From: Triparma columacea
Lineage: Eukaryota > Sar > Bolidophyceae > Parmales > Triparmaceae
Length of the DNA stretch: 64,000 nucleotides
Reading direction: 5' to 3'
Assembly (NCBI GenBank): GCA_030267965.1
Contig: BRYA01000112.1
Span: forward strand, 1-64,000
This document shows, in pieces, positions 11,620 to 20,981 of the stretch. The position numbers and the translations under genes are program-made. The notes under the pieces are model-generated. The model ran no database searches. It worked only from the letters and a program-made list of their open reading frames with translations, and was not told the DNA's origin. The number at the start of each line of letters is the position of its first letter. Positions within the stretch are counted from its first letter, which is position 1.

Positions 11620-12882
11620 ATGGAGAGGATCGCTCTCAGAAGTAGACCTCTTTCTCAACCTCTTTCTCAACCCCCCCCCAACCCTTCTTTAACCCCACCC
11701 CCCAACACAGCGCTAGAGTCGACAATAGTATCCCACGGTATGCCTTACCCTCAGAACCTCTCAACCGCCTCCTCCGTCGAGTCAATAATCCGTTCCTCCT
11801 CTTGCGTACCCGCTACAATCGCCGTTAAAAACGGGCTTGTAAAAGTCGGCCTATCCCCCTCAGAGCTTGAGGACTTAGCGAGAAGCGGGGAGGAGGGTAG
11901 GGCAACCAAGGTTACAACAAGGGAACTCGGATACATTATGTCAAAGACCTCCAAGGGGACGGCGGCAGAAACTAAATGGGGGAGCACCACGGTTGCGTCA
12001 ACGATGCATCTAGCTCGTTCATGCGGTCTTGAGTTCTTCGTAACCGGTGGAACAGGTGGTGTGCACCGTGACTTCTCATCATCCATGGACGTCTCCGCCG
12101 ACCTTATAGAGCTGGGGCGTACTCGGTGCGCGGTTTTCAGCGCGGGGGTTAAGTCTATACTTGACGTACCGAGGACGCTGGAGTTCCTGGAGACACAGGG
12201 GGTTACGGTGGGAGTGTTCCAGTCGGACGAGGTGAGAGTTGGCGGGGAGGAGCGAAAGTGATGACAACGAGCCCACTTAGGAAACCCTCCTCAAAAATCC
12301 TCTGTTAGGGTTATCCACAACTAACCCCCCCCCCCCCCCACCCTTTCTTAGTTCCCTGCGTTCTTCTCCCCTAACAGTGGTTGCAAGTCCCCTCTAACAT
12401 TCAACAGCTACACCTCCGTCGCCCAAGCCATCCACAACAACAAGAAGTTAAATATCCCCTCCGGTTTCCTCCTCGCCTGCCCCAACCCCCACCCTCTACC
12501 AGGTGTTGATTCCGCCATCGAAATCGCCGTCCAAGAGGTGTCTGAAAAGGGGGTGGTAGGGAAGGATATTACACCGTATATGCTAGGGAGAGTCGCGGAG
12601 CTTACGGGTGGGGAAAGTCTGGAGAGCAATATTAAACTTGTTGAGAACAACGCAAGGGTGGGGGCGGGGGTTGCGAAAGCGGTTAGAGAGGTGAGGAGGG
12701 GAGAGAGGGGGAGGAGGGGGAGGGGTCGCATTCACACGTTTCATACACCCCCCCCCACATACACAACTCATAACCCCCCACCCCTACCCCCCACCCCCAC
12801 CCCCATACAAACGCCGGCAGATTGAAATGGAGGAAATGGAAACCCTGGGAAAAAAGAATCACTTCGTTAACTACCCCTCAGA

Positions 12883-12931
<49 letters not shown>

Positions 12932-14177
12932 ATAGAAGTCGCCGACTCCTCCCCCTCCAACCTCCCCCCCTCCCCCTCCTCCTCCCCCCCCTCTACCCCC
13001 CCCCCAATCGTCGTTATGGGTGGCGCAGTAATCGACGTTGTCGCAAAACCCTCAACCCCCCTCATCCTCCTCACCTCAAACATCGGAACAATGACTGAAA
13101 CCTACGGCGGTGTCGCCCGTAACGTCGTCGAGACAATGGGCCGTCTCCTCCCCCCCTCCCTTCTACCCTGCGTTACCTTCTACAGCGCCGTGGGTGAAGA
13201 CGATAGGGGGGCGAAGATGAAGGACGACTTAGACAAACTTTACGGGTGCAAGGTTGCCATGGTTGACGTAATGGCGAGCAGGAAGACCGCGAGCTACCTG
13301 GCAGTCCTAGACGAGAGGAGCGACCTACACACGGCGGTGGCTGATATGGGGGTGCTGAGGGATATACCTGTGCCGGGGAGAAGGGAACTGGAGAAGGTGA
13401 GGAATGGTGAAAGATGGGGGGGGAAATATGCTAAGAGCAAGGACACGAGCGAGACGCGCAAACCACCCCACTCCCCACAAATCTAACAACCACACTCCCC
13501 ACAAACGCACCCCAATAACCCCTTCCGGGACTCGCTTCGCTCGTCACCCTCTCTTCGCTCGTCGCCAAAAGGCGGAGTACTTTGTGTTCGACGCGAACCC
13601 GACGGTGGGGAGGCTGAGAAAGGCGCTTTCGAGGGTGGGGGATGAGACGATGGTCGTATTCGAGCCCACCAGCTACTCAAAGGCTGGGGTCATTGCAAAG
13701 GCGGGGTTGTTGAAGAGGGTCAATGTAATGACACCCAATGGGGCAGAGGTCATAGAGATGGGGAAGGCGCTGGGTTACGACGTCGGCTTGGGGGGTGACG
13801 ATGAGGTCGAGGGTGTCGCGGATATGCTCCTTGGGGAAATGGCTGAAGCCGCCATGATTCTCGTGACAAAGGGGGAGAAAGGGGTCCTAGCGATAACGAA
13901 GGACGGGTCCGAGAGCTTCCCCCCCCCCTTCGTTTCCGACGTCGTCAACTCCACGGCCGCGGGGGACAGCTTCCTGGGGGGATTCATAACCAACCTCTAC
14001 GCCAGGAACGGGCTGCACACAATGGACACGACTATCAACTTGGAGAGGAAGGACAGCAAGGGGACGCTAGAGGAGGCAATCGTTTACGGGATGAGGGTCG
14101 CGGGGAAAACCGTTGGGGAGGAGGGAGGGGTGAAGAAGGACTACGGGGAGCTGAGGTTCCACGAGGTTAGAGTGTAA
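11620..14177 (+). CDS. Bifunctional pseudouridine-5'-phosphate glycosidase / pseudouridine kinase (PsuG-PsuK fusion)
   Basis: Four exons with phase-0 introns: 11620-12231, 12352-12690, 12821-13396 and 13572-14177; 710 aa. Residues about 35-320 are the PsuG-type glycosidase: TALESTIVSHGMPYPQN near the start, the TKWGSTTVASTM lysine segment, TGGTGGVHR, and FPAFF at the exon 1/2 junction. After an acidic and Ser/Pro-rich linker, residues about 375-710 form a PfkB-family kinase with GGAVIDV at its N-terminus and the catalytic NSTAAGDSFLGGF signature. Such fusions convert pseudouridine to pseudouridine 5'-phosphate and then to uracil plus ribose 5-phosphate. The N-terminus is Arg-rich and Pro-rich and could be a weak targeting peptide. 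Intron 3 carries the TCGCTTCGCTCGTC motif near its 3' end. Confidence 0.93.
12887..12931 (+). repeat. (GAT)n microsatellite encoding poly-Asp
   Basis: About 15 GAT codons in exon 3 give an uninterrupted acidic run in the linker between the glycosidase and kinase domains. The adjoining sequence is Ser/Pro-rich. Length polymorphism is expected. Confidence 0.95.
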
Positions 14178-14316
14178 CAGACAGAATGACAAATAAAAAT
14201 TGTTTGCGAATATCTAGGAAGGAGTTTTTGCGTTAGCTGGCGCTGCCTATCACCTCTCGCACCCTACCAGTTGTAACAGACAGAATGAAATGAAAATTAA
14301 AATTATTTGCGAATAG
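14175..14316. repeat. Duplicated 3'-flank segment
   Basis: A block of about 40 bp starting TAACAGACAGAATGA and ending TTGCGAATA occurs at 14175-14212 and again at 14275-14316. The first copy includes the stop codon of the pseudouridine-enzyme gene. Confidence 0.8.
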
Positions 14317-14340
14317 TAAGAATTATTACACTCACGTCAC

Positions 14341-14413
14341 AAGAGCGCAAGGCATCAGAGGAGCGCAAGGCATCAGAGGAGCGCAAGGCATCAGAGGAGC
14401 GCAAGGCATCATC
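14341..14413. repeat. 18-bp tandem repeat, about four copies
   Basis: GAGGAGCGCAAGGCATCA-type units are repeated head to tail between the convergent pseudouridine-enzyme and glutaredoxin genes. A TCGCTTCGCTCGTCGC motif like that seen in several introns follows at about 14441-14456. Confidence 0.9.
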
Positions 14414-14471
14414 TCGTCGCCGCAAATCCCTTCCGCGACTCGCTTCGCTCGTCGCCCGCTCGTCGCTCCCT

Positions 14472-14951
14472 TCACATCATGTCAGCCTTGGCCTTCTCAA
14501 TCATCTCTGCCAAATTCCCGTTCTGATATTCCTCAATCATGATATCGCACCCCCCCACGAACTCCCCCGCCACATACAGCTGTGGTATAGTCGGCCACTG
14601 GCTGTAGTCCTTAACCCCCGTCCTCACTGCCTCGTCCGCGAGGACGTCGACGGTCTCGAAATCGATCCCGTAAGTTGTGAGGATCTGGACGGCAGTGTTG
14701 CTGAAGCCGCACTGGGGGAACATCTTGTTGCCCTTCATGAAGAGGAGCACGGGGTTGCTCTTTACGAGACCGTCGATACGAGCTTTAGTGGCGGCGGGGG
14801 TCTCCTGCTCAAAGTTCTCACTTGAAAGGGCACTGGTTTTTCTGAATGAGATGGAGAGGTGGGGAGAAGGGACGAACGTGAAGGCGTGTGTGGTTGCGAA
14901 AGTGGAAAGTAGGAGGATGGGAAGAAGCGCCGCGAGGAAATGGTGGGGCAT
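14472..14951 (-). CDS. Plastid-targeted monothiol (CGFS-type) glutaredoxin
   Basis: Intronless, 159 aa. Residues 1-23 form a signal peptide ending Thr-His-Ala, followed by Phe24 and a Ser/Arg-rich segment. This is the bipartite presequence used to cross the outer membranes of red-derived complex plastids. Residues about 52-159 are the glutaredoxin fold: KGNKMFPQCGFSN with active-site Cys81 in CGFS, a WPTIPQLYV cis-Pro segment and GGCDI near the C-terminus. This class binds a glutathione-coordinated [2Fe-2S] cluster and serves iron-sulfur delivery or sensing, like plant GRXS14. It is convergent with the pseudouridine-enzyme gene. Confidence 0.92.
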   Translation of the reverse strand: MPHHFLAALLPILLLSTFATTHAFTFVPSPHLSISFRKTSALSSENFEQETPAATKARIDGLVKSNPVLLFMKGNKMFPQCGFSNTAVQILTTYGIDFETVDVLADEAVRTGVKDYSQWPTIPQLYVAGEFVGGCDIMIEEYQNGNLAEMIEKAKADMM

Positions 14952-15497
14952 GTTGTTCTATGGAGGAATCAAAGTTACAGGATGTGGTGAGTTATGGGCG
15001 GTGTAGCTGTGTTTGTGGGGATATGGGGGAATACGGTGAGATATTGCATTACATATACATAAAGGTTGTCTATTTTCTTTGATACACAATGGTATATATG
15101 AGGAGAAAATGAGGACTTTCCCGACATCGCCCCTTGATTTTGTGACTAAACGCTGTAATCAGCTTCAATCTACCCTTGTTTAAACCTCTTGTTATTGCCG
15201 TAATCGTCATCTTCAAATGAATCATACAAAAGACTGCGTGTCGTCGTAATATTTCACACCTTTTTTATTTGGTCTTTTTTTCTATTACAAAAAAGTTGCC
15301 CCTTTGTTGAACTCGTCGTTATTGCGCCGTTTATTCCACCTATGTCGCCTTAAAAACAAATTTTCATTCTATTGCTCCCCTCAAATAATACATATTAACG
15401 TCAAAAACTGACAACCAAGACTTGTCGATTTCAAAGGAAACCTTGAGATCCACACACAACACATTCTGCGCTTCCTCTCGCACGCCCTCCCACAATC
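14952..15497. other. Divergent intergenic region (glutaredoxin / phosphatase)
   Basis: About 545 bp, A/T-richer than the genes, with poly-T/poly-A stretches around 15255-15300. It should contain both promoters. I see no further gene. Confidence 0.6.
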
Positions 15498-16271
15498 ATG
15501 CCTCGCATCCCCCTCGATACCGGTCTCAACCCCAAGGCGGTAGACTACGCTGAGGAGGGTCGTTTGCTCCTCTCCAGGGTGAACTTGGGCTCCGGGTTGG
15601 CCCCTGAACGCTACGCTCCCACGAACGTTTTGTACAAGCACCCGGAAACTGGGGCGGAGCTTCACGTGGGGAACGCACAGGCGGCGAAGAGCATTCAGAT
15701 TCTGGGCGGGTTGGGGGAGGAGGGATGCAGGAGGATTGTGTTCTGCCAGGTGAGGCATTATCAAGGCGATTACTTTACACGCAATGAAAGGCAAGGATAT
15801 GTTCAGCTTTGGGGAGACCGTCGACCTGTTTTCGTTGTTTGAGGTGGGAATTTGATGGCGGCCGTGCGATATCCTCACCCTATTATCCCCATCCCACCCC
15901 CTCGCCAGGACGGTGACGGTTCACGTCATCACGAAAGCAACCCTGAGTTCAAGTACCTTACATTTCCGATTGGTCGTTGGAGGAGTCATGTCAACCGTGA
16001 CCCAAGCGAGGTCCACAACTTCTTCGTCCCCCTCTTCGAATTCTTGGATGCAGAGCTGGGTTCCGGCAATTCCGTCCTCATCCACTGCCTCGCCGGGGCG
16101 CACAGGGCGGGCACAGCGGGGATCGCGAGCTTGATGTACTTGTGCGGGATGGACTCGACAGAAGCCACCGGGGCGGCGAAGAAGCTGAGGCCGGCAATCA
16201 ACCCAATTGGGGATTTTCCTGTGCTCTTGCAACTCCTAGAGAGAGGAATGAAAGAAGGGGGGGGGGCTTAG
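15498..16271 (+). CDS. Atypical dual-specificity protein phosphatase
   Basis: Two exons, 15498-15749 and 15909-16271 (GTGAGG donor, phase 0), 204 aa. The catalytic loop HCLAGAHRAGT (His at about residue 143) fits the HCxxGxxRx(S/T) signature of cysteine-dependent phosphatases. A preceding VHNFFVPLFEFLDAEL helix and a following AxxKLRPAINP helix match small dual-specificity phosphatases. There is no targeting peptide, so it is probably soluble. The substrate is unknown. Confidence 0.88.
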
Positions 16272-16398
16272 GTTGGTTATAATGAACATAAGTTGGCGCC
16301 CGAAATTCGCATTGTTTTGTTGTAAATGGAAAAAGAAAACGTTTGTTCGTAAATATTTCGGGACCCTCCTACATGCCGCTCAACGGTGACTTTAGGAG

Positions 16399-18897
16399 TT
16401 ACACAAATTCCAGAATAACTCTCCAAATAGCCTTCGGGAGCCTCTTGCGTGCCACAGTTCCCTGAAACGCGACCACTTCATCTCCGTCATTATCCGATCC
16501 GGGCTGGTTCTCCAAGTCGTCATTCCAGGGTGTCTCCAGGCACGACAGAACGGCGACGCGTTCAAGTATGCGGTGCCACCTAGAATTGAGGAGGTCCTCG
16601 ACAGTCGACATATTTTGATCGGCAGCGGCAGAGATTAGGACGGTGCAGTGTAAGAAGCAGTTTTTACCGATGGAGACGGCAGGAGATAGAAATAGTTTGG
16701 TCAGGGAGGAGCATCCGTAGAAGGCGCCATCGCCTATCGTCGTCACTGAGTCCGGGATGGTGATGGCTGCGAGGGAAGAGCATTGCCTGAAGGTGGCATC
16801 GCCAATCGACGACACTGAGTCCGGGATGGTGATGGCTGCGAGGGAGGAGCATCCGTTGAAGGCGCCACAGCCAATCGTCGTCACTGAGTCCGGGATTGTG
16901 ATGGCTGCGAGGGAGGGGCATTCGAAGAAGGCGCCCTCGCCAATTGTCGTCAATCCGTCCGGGATCGTGGTGGCCGTGAGGGAGGAGCATCCGTAGAAGG
17001 TGCATTTGCCAATCATTGTCACTCCGTCCGGGATGGTGATGGCCGTGAGGGAGGAGCATCTGAAGAAGGCATGATCGCCAATCGTTGTCACAGAGTCTGG
17101 GATTGTGATGGCTGCGAGGGAGGAGCATCCTTCGAAGGCGTGTTCGCCAATCGTCGTCACTCCTTCCGGGATTGTGATGGCTACGAGGGAGGAGCAACTC
17201 GCGAAGGCGCCACAGCCAATCGTCGTCACTGAGTCCGGGATTGTGATGGCTGCGAGTGAGGAGCATAGAGAGAAGGCGCCACAGCCAATCGTTGTCACAG
17301 AGTCCGGGATTGTGATGGCTGCGAGGGAGGAGCATTCGTAGAAGGCATTATCGCCAATCGACATCACTGAGTCCGGGATTGTGATGGCTGCGAGGGAGGA
17401 GCATCCTGCGAAGGCGCCAGCGCCAATCGTCGTCACTCCTTCCAGGATTGTGATGGCCGCGAGGGAGGAGCATCCGCAAAAGGCGCCCTCGGAAATCGTC
17501 GACACTCCATCTGGGATTGTGATGGCTGCGAGGGAGGAGCATCCTCCGAAGGCGTTTTCGCCAATCGTCCTCACTCCTTCCGGGATTGTGATGGCTGCGA
17601 GGGAGGAGCATCCTGCGAAGGCGCCCTCGGCAATCGTCGTCACTCCGTCTGGGATTGTGATGGCTGCAAGGGAGGAGCATTCCAGGAAGGCGAAATGGCC
17701 AATCGTTGTCACTGGGTCCGGGATTGTGATGGCTGCGAGGGAGGAGCATTCCCTGAAGGCATGATTGCCAATCGTCGTTACTCCGTCCGGGATTGTGATG
17801 GCTGCGGGGGAGGAGCATCCTGCGAAGGCGTAATCGCCAATCGTAGTCACAGAGTCCGGGATTGTGATGGATGCGAGGGAGGAGCATCCTGCGAAGGCGA
17901 AATTGCCAATCTTAGTCACTCCTTCCGGGATTGAGATGGCTGCGAGGGAGGAGCATGCGTGGAAGTTCTTATCGCCAACCGACGTCACTCCGTCCGGGAT
18001 TATGATAACTGTGAGGGAGGAGCATCCTTCAAAGGCGCCAACGCCAATCGTTGTCACTCCTTCCGGGATTGTGATGGCTGCGAGGGAGGAGCATTCGTAG
18101 AAGGCGTAATTGCCAATCATCGTCACTCCGTCCGGGATTGTGATGGCCGTGAGAGAGGAGCATCCATTGAAGGCGCCCTTGCCAATCGTCGTCACTCCGT
18201 CCGGGATTGTGATGGCCGCAAGGGAGGAGCATCCGTTGAAGGCATGATAGCCAATCGTCGTCACTCCAACTGGGATGGTGATGGCCGTGAGGGAGGAGCA
18301 TCGGTAGAAGGCGCCAACGTCAATTGTCGTCACTCCGTCTGGGATTGTGATGGTTGCGAGGGCGGAGCATTCCTTGAAGGTGCCCTCGCCAATATCCGTC
18401 ACTCTGTCTGGGATTGTGATGGCTGCGAGGGAGGAGCATTCCCTGAAGGCGTAATCGCCAATCGTCGTCACTCCCTCCGGGATTTTGATGGCTGCGAGGG
18501 AGGAGCATCCGTGGAAGGCGTTATAGCCAATCGATGTCACAGAGTCCGGGATTGTGATGGCTGCGAGGGACGAGCATCCGTAGAAGGTGCCAGTGCCAAT
18601 TGACATCACTGAGTCCGGGATTGTGATGGCCTTGAGGGAGGAGCATCCCGCGAAGGCGCCCTCGTCAATCTCCGTCACTGAGTCCGGGATGGTGATGGCT
18701 GTGAGGGAGGAGCAATTTGCAAAGGCGCCCTCGCCAATCGTCGTTACTCCATCTGGGATGGTGATGGTTGCGAGGGAGGAGCATCCATAGAAGGCGTCAT
18801 TGCCAATCGTAGTCACTCCCTTTGCAAAAGTCACCTCTGTGAGTTCATGATCATCACGGAATGTCTCTATGCCAGAGTACACTGCTGAGCTGGGCAT
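16399..18897 (-). CDS. BspA-like (LRR_5) leucine-rich repeat protein, about 31 repeats
   Basis: Intronless, 832 aa. After a conserved family N-terminus (AVYSGIETF, then ELTEVTFAKGVTTIG) come about 31 repeats of 23 residues. Their consensus is AFxGCSSLAAITIPDGVTTIG, with one Cys per repeat. A conserved C-terminal region has SRWHRILERV, then RKRLPKAIWRVILEFV. There is no signal peptide or membrane segment, so it is predicted to be intracellular. It belongs to the LRR_5 family, where repeat solenoids bind proteins; the partner is unknown. It is the longest of five paralogs in this window and pairs with the gene at 19290-20219 in the same orientation. Long antisense open frames across it are artefacts of the repeats. 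Confidence 0.9.
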   Translation of the reverse strand: MPSSAVYSGIETFRDDHELTEVTFAKGVTTIGNDAFYGCSSLATITIPDGVTTIGEGAFANCSSLTAITIPDSVTEIDEGAFAGCSSLKAITIPDSVMSIGTGTFYGCSSLAAITIPDSVTSIGYNAFHGCSSLAAIKIPEGVTTIGDYAFRECSSLAAITIPDRVTDIGEGTFKECSALATITIPDGVTTIDVGAFYRCSSLTAITIPVGVTTIGYHAFNGCSSLAAITIPDGVTTIGKGAFNGCSSLTAITIPDGVTMIGNYAFYECSSLAAITIPEGVTTIGVGAFEGCSSLTVIIIPDGVTSVGDKNFHACSSLAAISIPEGVTKIGNFAFAGCSSLASITIPDSVTTIGDYAFAGCSSPAAITIPDGVTTIGNHAFRECSSLAAITIPDPVTTIGHFAFLECSSLAAITIPDGVTTIAEGAFAGCSSLAAITIPEGVRTIGENAFGGCSSLAAITIPDGVSTISEGAFCGCSSLAAITILEGVTTIGAGAFAGCSSLAAITIPDSVMSIGDNAFYECSSLAAITIPDSVTTIGCGAFSLCSSLAAITIPDSVTTIGCGAFASCSSLVAITIPEGVTTIGEHAFEGCSSLAAITIPDSVTTIGDHAFFRCSSLTAITIPDGVTMIGKCTFYGCSSLTATTIPDGLTTIGEGAFFECPSLAAITIPDSVTTIGCGAFNGCSSLAAITIPDSVSSIGDATFRQCSSLAAITIPDSVTTIGDGAFYGCSSLTKLFLSPAVSIGKNCFLHCTVLISAAADQNMSTVEDLLNSRWHRILERVAVLSCLETPWNDDLENQPGSDNDGDEVVAFQGTVARKRLPKAIWRVILEFV

Positions 18898-19289
18898 CTC
18901 GGGGAGGATGAAAGTGGTAGTACTGATAGCGCTCGGGCTAAGATATGGCGTGAATGCTTAGATTGAGAGGAGGAAGGAGATTGAAAGGTGGGGTTTGGAC
19001 GTGTAGTTTTGTTGGGGACCAAATTTAAGCTAAAACTACAATGTGTTTGAATATGATGTAGGTAGTAGTATCGTTGTGTTTGTATTGTGAAGAGTTAGGT
19101 CGGTTGTAAAGAGTATCTAAAGCCTATAATAAAGCCTTAATACAGCTTTCTTGCAATGATGCCCAATCTTTCTCAAAATTGAACAATTCTCAAAATGGTT
19201 TGAGGGTTTTGGAGCCTCCAAAAAAGAAAACGTTTGTTCGTAAATATTTGGGAACCCTTTCTGCATGCCGTTCAACGGTTTCTTTAGAG
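18898..19289. other. Conserved flank of the LRR_5 family
   Basis: It holds the upstream region of the 832-aa gene and the 3' flank of the next paralog. The 3' flank includes CCTCCAAAAAAGAAAACG and TTCGTAAATATTTGGGA, also found in altered form near 16330, 25140 and 28500. No gene is seen. Confidence 0.7.
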
Positions 19290-20219
19290 TTACACAAATT
19301 CCAGAATAACCCTCCACATATCCTTCGGGAGCCTCTTGCGTGCCGCAGTTCCCTGAAACACGACCACTTCATCTCCGTCAAGGCGCTTCAACTTCAGCTT
19401 ATCCGATCCGGGCTGGTTCTCCAAGTCGTCATTCCAGGGTGCCTTGAGGCAGGACAGAACAGTGACGCGTTCAAGTATGCGGTGCCACCTAGAATGGAGA
19501 AGGTCCTCAACAGTCGACATATTTTGATCGGCAGCGGCAGAGATTAGGGCAGTGCAGTTCAAGAAGCAGCCCTCACCGATGGAGACGGCAGGAGATAAAC
19601 TGAGTCTCGTCAGGGCGGTGCATCCGTAGAAGGCGTAATCGCCAATCGTTGTCACTCCGTCCGGGATTGTGATGGCTGCGAGGGCGGAGCACTCGTTGAA
19701 GGCGTAATCGTCAATAGTCGTCACTCCGTCAGGGATTGTGATGGCCGTGAGGGAGGAGCATTTGCAGAAGGCCCAGTCGCCAATCGTCCTCACTCTGTCA
19801 GGGATTATGATGGCTGCGAGGGAGGAGCATCCGCAGAAGGTGTTATAGCCAATCGACGTCACTGAGTCCGGGATGGCAATGGCCGTGAAAGAGGCGCATC
19901 CGAGGAAGGCGCATTCACCAATCATTGTCACTCCGTCCGGGATTATGATGGCTGCGAGGGAGGAGCATCCGTTGAAGGCGCCACAGCCAATCGTCGTCAC
20001 TGAGTCCGGGATTGTGATGGCTGCGAGGGAGGAGCATCTGGAGAAGGCGAAATGGCCAATCTTCGTCACCCCGTCCGGGATTGTGATGGCTGCGAGGGCG
20101 GAGCAACAGACGAAGGCCTCATCGCCAATCGTCGTCACTCCCTTTGCAAAAGTCACCTCCGTGAGTTCATCGTTGTCACTGAAGCTCTCTATGCCAGAGT
20201 ACACTGCTGAGCTGAGCAT
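19290..20219 (-). CDS. BspA-like (LRR_5) leucine-rich repeat protein, short paralog
   Basis: Intronless, 309 aa, about eight 23-residue repeats. The same N-terminus (AVYSGIESF, ELTEVTFAKGVTTIG) and C-terminal block (SRWHRILERVTVLSCLKAP ... RKRLPKDMWRVILEFV) occur as in the 832-aa neighbour. The two differ mainly in repeat number, so units were gained or lost while the caps were kept. No signal peptide. Upstream sequence of more than 150 bp is shared with the paralogs. Confidence 0.88.
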   Translation of the reverse strand: MLSSAVYSGIESFSDNDELTEVTFAKGVTTIGDEAFVCCSALAAITIPDGVTKIGHFAFSRCSSLAAITIPDSVTTIGCGAFNGCSSLAAIIIPDGVTMIGECAFLGCASFTAIAIPDSVTSIGYNTFCGCSSLAAIIIPDRVRTIGDWAFCKCSSLTAITIPDGVTTIDDYAFNECSALAAITIPDGVTTIGDYAFYGCTALTRLSLSPAVSIGEGCFLNCTALISAAADQNMSTVEDLLHSRWHRILERVTVLSCLKAPWNDDLENQPGSDKLKLKRLDGDEVVVFQGTAARKRLPKDMWRVILEFV

Positions 20220-20981
20220 CTCGGGGAGGATGAAAGTGGTAGTACTGATAGCGCTTGAGCTAGGATATGGCGTGAATGTTTAGATGGAGAGGAGGAGATT
20301 GAAAGTTAGGGATTTGGACGTGTAGTTTTGTTGGGGACCAAATTTAAGCTCTAAAATACTATGTGTTTGGATATGGTGTAGGTAGTAGTATCGTTGTTGG
20401 TATTGTGAAGAGTTAGGTCGGTTGTAAAAAGTATCTAAAGCCTATAATACAGTATAATACAGCTTTCTTTTCAATAATGCCCAAATCTTTCCCAAAACCC
20501 CAAAATAAAGGGGTCATTAAAAAAGCCCAATTTTATTGCTGCTAACGCCAGCGAAATGAGCGTCGTAATTTAACAAGAGGTCCAATACGTTCAAAAACAG
20601 CATACGATTGACCAAATTAACGTGACGTTTGAATTTTCGGCAATTTTTTGGGAGATCTTGGAACGATAGGAATGGGGGGTTAAGGTTGAAAATAATGTTT
20701 GATAACCATGTTTGATCACAAACGATAACCCTTACTCAACTTAAACCAGTGATTAGAGAACTCCCAACTTTCACTCCAGTCATTGCGTCAGTCTCTTAAT
20801 CACATCAAACCCTCCTAATCACCCCCATTTCCCGTCGTTGTGTGTTTTCCTAATTTTTACGTGTGGGCGGACTGGCAGAGTTTCAACATACCTCTTTCCG
20901 TCCCGCACGACCTACTTTCCGCGTCCCGGCACCCAATTTCCCTCTCATTCATTAATGTTGGTGGCGAGGTAGTTGGGGAAC
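20220..20981. other. Intergenic, upstream of an LRR_5 gene and downstream of repeat gene A
   Basis: The first 230 bases repeat the family's upstream flank. The remainder is unique, moderately A/T-rich DNA with no supported gene. Confidence 0.6.

Noticed and set aside
16664..18603. Long open frames (up to 223 codons, LPRSHHNPG or ANRRHSVRD types) overlapping the LRR_5 genes
   Set aside because: They are shadow frames of a 69-bp coding repeat. The true frame has the family start, repeat consensus and C-terminal cap.
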